DNA from: Actinoplanes sp. L3-i22
GTDB lineage: Bacteria; Actinomycetota; Actinomycetes; Mycobacteriales; Micromonosporaceae
DNA: 64,000 nt
Reading direction: 5' to 3'
NCBI RefSeq assembly: GCF_019704555.1
Contig: NZ_AP024745.1
Span: 5,526,501-5,590,500, forward strand
A program made the position numbers and the translations under genes. Under the pieces are notes generated by a model. That model saw nothing but the letters and a program-made list of their open reading frames with translations. It did not search any database and had not been told where the DNA came from. Below are positions 63,426 through 64,000 of the stretch, piece after piece (within the stretch, counting starts at the first letter, position 1; each line of letters begins with the position of its first letter).

Positions 63426-64000
63426 ATGCCGATACCGGAACGCAAGGAGCGCGAACGGGCCGACCGCGAGCGCCTGATCGTGGCGACCGCCCGCGAGCTC
63501 GCCGAGCAGCAGGGCTGGGACGCGGTCACCACCCGCCGGCTCGCCGAGCGCATCGAGTACAGCCAGCCCGTGCTCTACAGCCACTTCCGGGGCAAGCGCG
63601 AGATCATCGGCGCGGTCGCCCTGCAGGGTGCCGCCGAGATGGCCGTCGCGCTGCGCGCCGCGACCTCCGCCGCGGCGGGGCCGCGCGACCGGGTCCTCGC
63701 CCTCGCCCGCGCCTACCTCGACTACGCCGCGCGCAACCCGGCGGTCTACGACGCGATGTTCCAGCTCGACGGCGGCCTGGCGTTCGCGCGGGCGGAGACA
63801 CCGGAGCCGTTGAAGGACGCTTTCGCCGCGCTGCTGGAGAGTCTCGGTGCGGTCGCCGGCGAGGGCGTGGACCCGGGGCTGTTCACCGAGCTGTTCTGGG
63901 CCGGGTTGCACGGGCTGGCGACGCTGACCCGGGCGGGGCGGCTGCCGGCGGCGGACGGCGAGCGGCGGATGGCGCTGCTGGTGGATCGGCTGGCCGTCAT
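63426..64000 (+). CDS. TetR-family regulator, 3' end beyond the window
   Basis: The first 191 codons are present. The HTH (about 15-60) reads RLIVATARELAEQQGWDAVTTRRLAERIEYSQPVLYSHFRGKREI, the canonical TetR form. The ligand-binding part has VALQGAAEMAVALRA, AYLDYAARNPAVYDAMF and ELFWAGLHGLATLTRAGRL, as in TetR_C_33/WHG-type C-terminal domains. It probably represses the divergent DUF1772 gene and itself through the CTAGC-N3-GCTAG sites. Confidence 0.88.
   Translation, partial: MPIPERKERERADRERLIVATARELAEQQGWDAVTTRRLAERIEYSQPVLYSHFRGKREIIGAVALQGAAEMAVALRAATSAAAGPRDRVLALARAYLDYAARNPAVYDAMFQLDGGLAFARAETPEPLKDAFAALLESLGAVAGEGVDPGLFTELFWAGLHGLATLTRAGRLPAADGERRMALLVDRLAV

Overview
The window is 64 kb of very GC-rich DNA with strong third-position GC, GTG/TTG starts, Ser/Pro-linked secreted modular enzymes and many LacI/ROK/TetR-type regulators. 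This is typical of a filamentous actinomycete. The CBM2/CBM13 (ricin-type) fusions and a chemoreceptor fragment at the left edge fit a Micromonosporaceae member with motile spores (Actinoplanes-like). That placement is inference.

The window is dominated by plant cell-wall polysaccharide degradation. (1) 1.8-9.7 kb: a xylo-oligosaccharide-type ABC importer (binding lipoprotein and two permeases, no ATPase), diverging from a cytoplasmic GH10 + GH51 operon that converges on a cytoplasmic GH43. Perfect CGAAA-N-TTTCG operators sit in front of both the importer and the GH10 gene. (2) 9.9-17.5 kb: a secreted GH10-CBM2 xylanase coupled to a CE1-type esterase-CBM2 on the minus strand, diverging from GH27-CBM13, GH43-CBM6 and a remarkable ECF sigma factor fused to a zinc-binding anti-sigma motif, membrane segments and an extracellular AbfB (CBM42-like) arabinose-binding domain. 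(3) 17.7-25.0 kb: a four-gene secreted arabinan/arabinoxylan operon (CBM13-GH43, CBM13-GH62, Tat-exported GH127-CBM13, CBM2-GH62), followed by GH10-CBM13.

(4) 28.1-35.4 kb and 44.1-50.7 kb: two separated halves of what looks like one regulon. The first is GH27 + enolase-superfamily dehydratase, diverging from an LplB/LplC/LplA-type ABC importer. The second is cytoplasmic GH36 + CE7 + GH95, diverging from a ROK repressor. Both divergent promoters carry the same 37-bp sequence with superimposed promoters in both directions, so the ROK protein probably controls both halves.

(5) The intervening and right-hand parts hold housekeeping or accessory genes (YCII, DUF4291, TetR pairs, a subtilase, a hemolysin-III protein, two glycosyltransferases, an AAA/TPR regulator, an amine-oxidase-like flavoprotein, DUF1772) and further secreted enzymes: GH18 chitinase, GH16 glucanase and GH26 mannanase, the last two with CebR/LacI-like operators and a LacI regulator next to them. 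Between 37 and 39.2 kb lie gene fragments, including three copies of the 3' end of a ketopantoate-reductase-like gene.

Taken together, secreted enzymes debranch and cut arabinoxylan, arabinan, galactosides, glucans and mannans. Two ABC importers without their own ATPases take up oligomers, and cytoplasmic GH10/GH51/GH43/GH36/GH95/CE7 enzymes finish hydrolysis. The membrane-tethered sigma factor with a sugar-binding ectodomain is the best candidate for a novel polysaccharide-sensing system. No tRNA, rRNA, CRISPR array, insertion sequence or replication origin was recognised.
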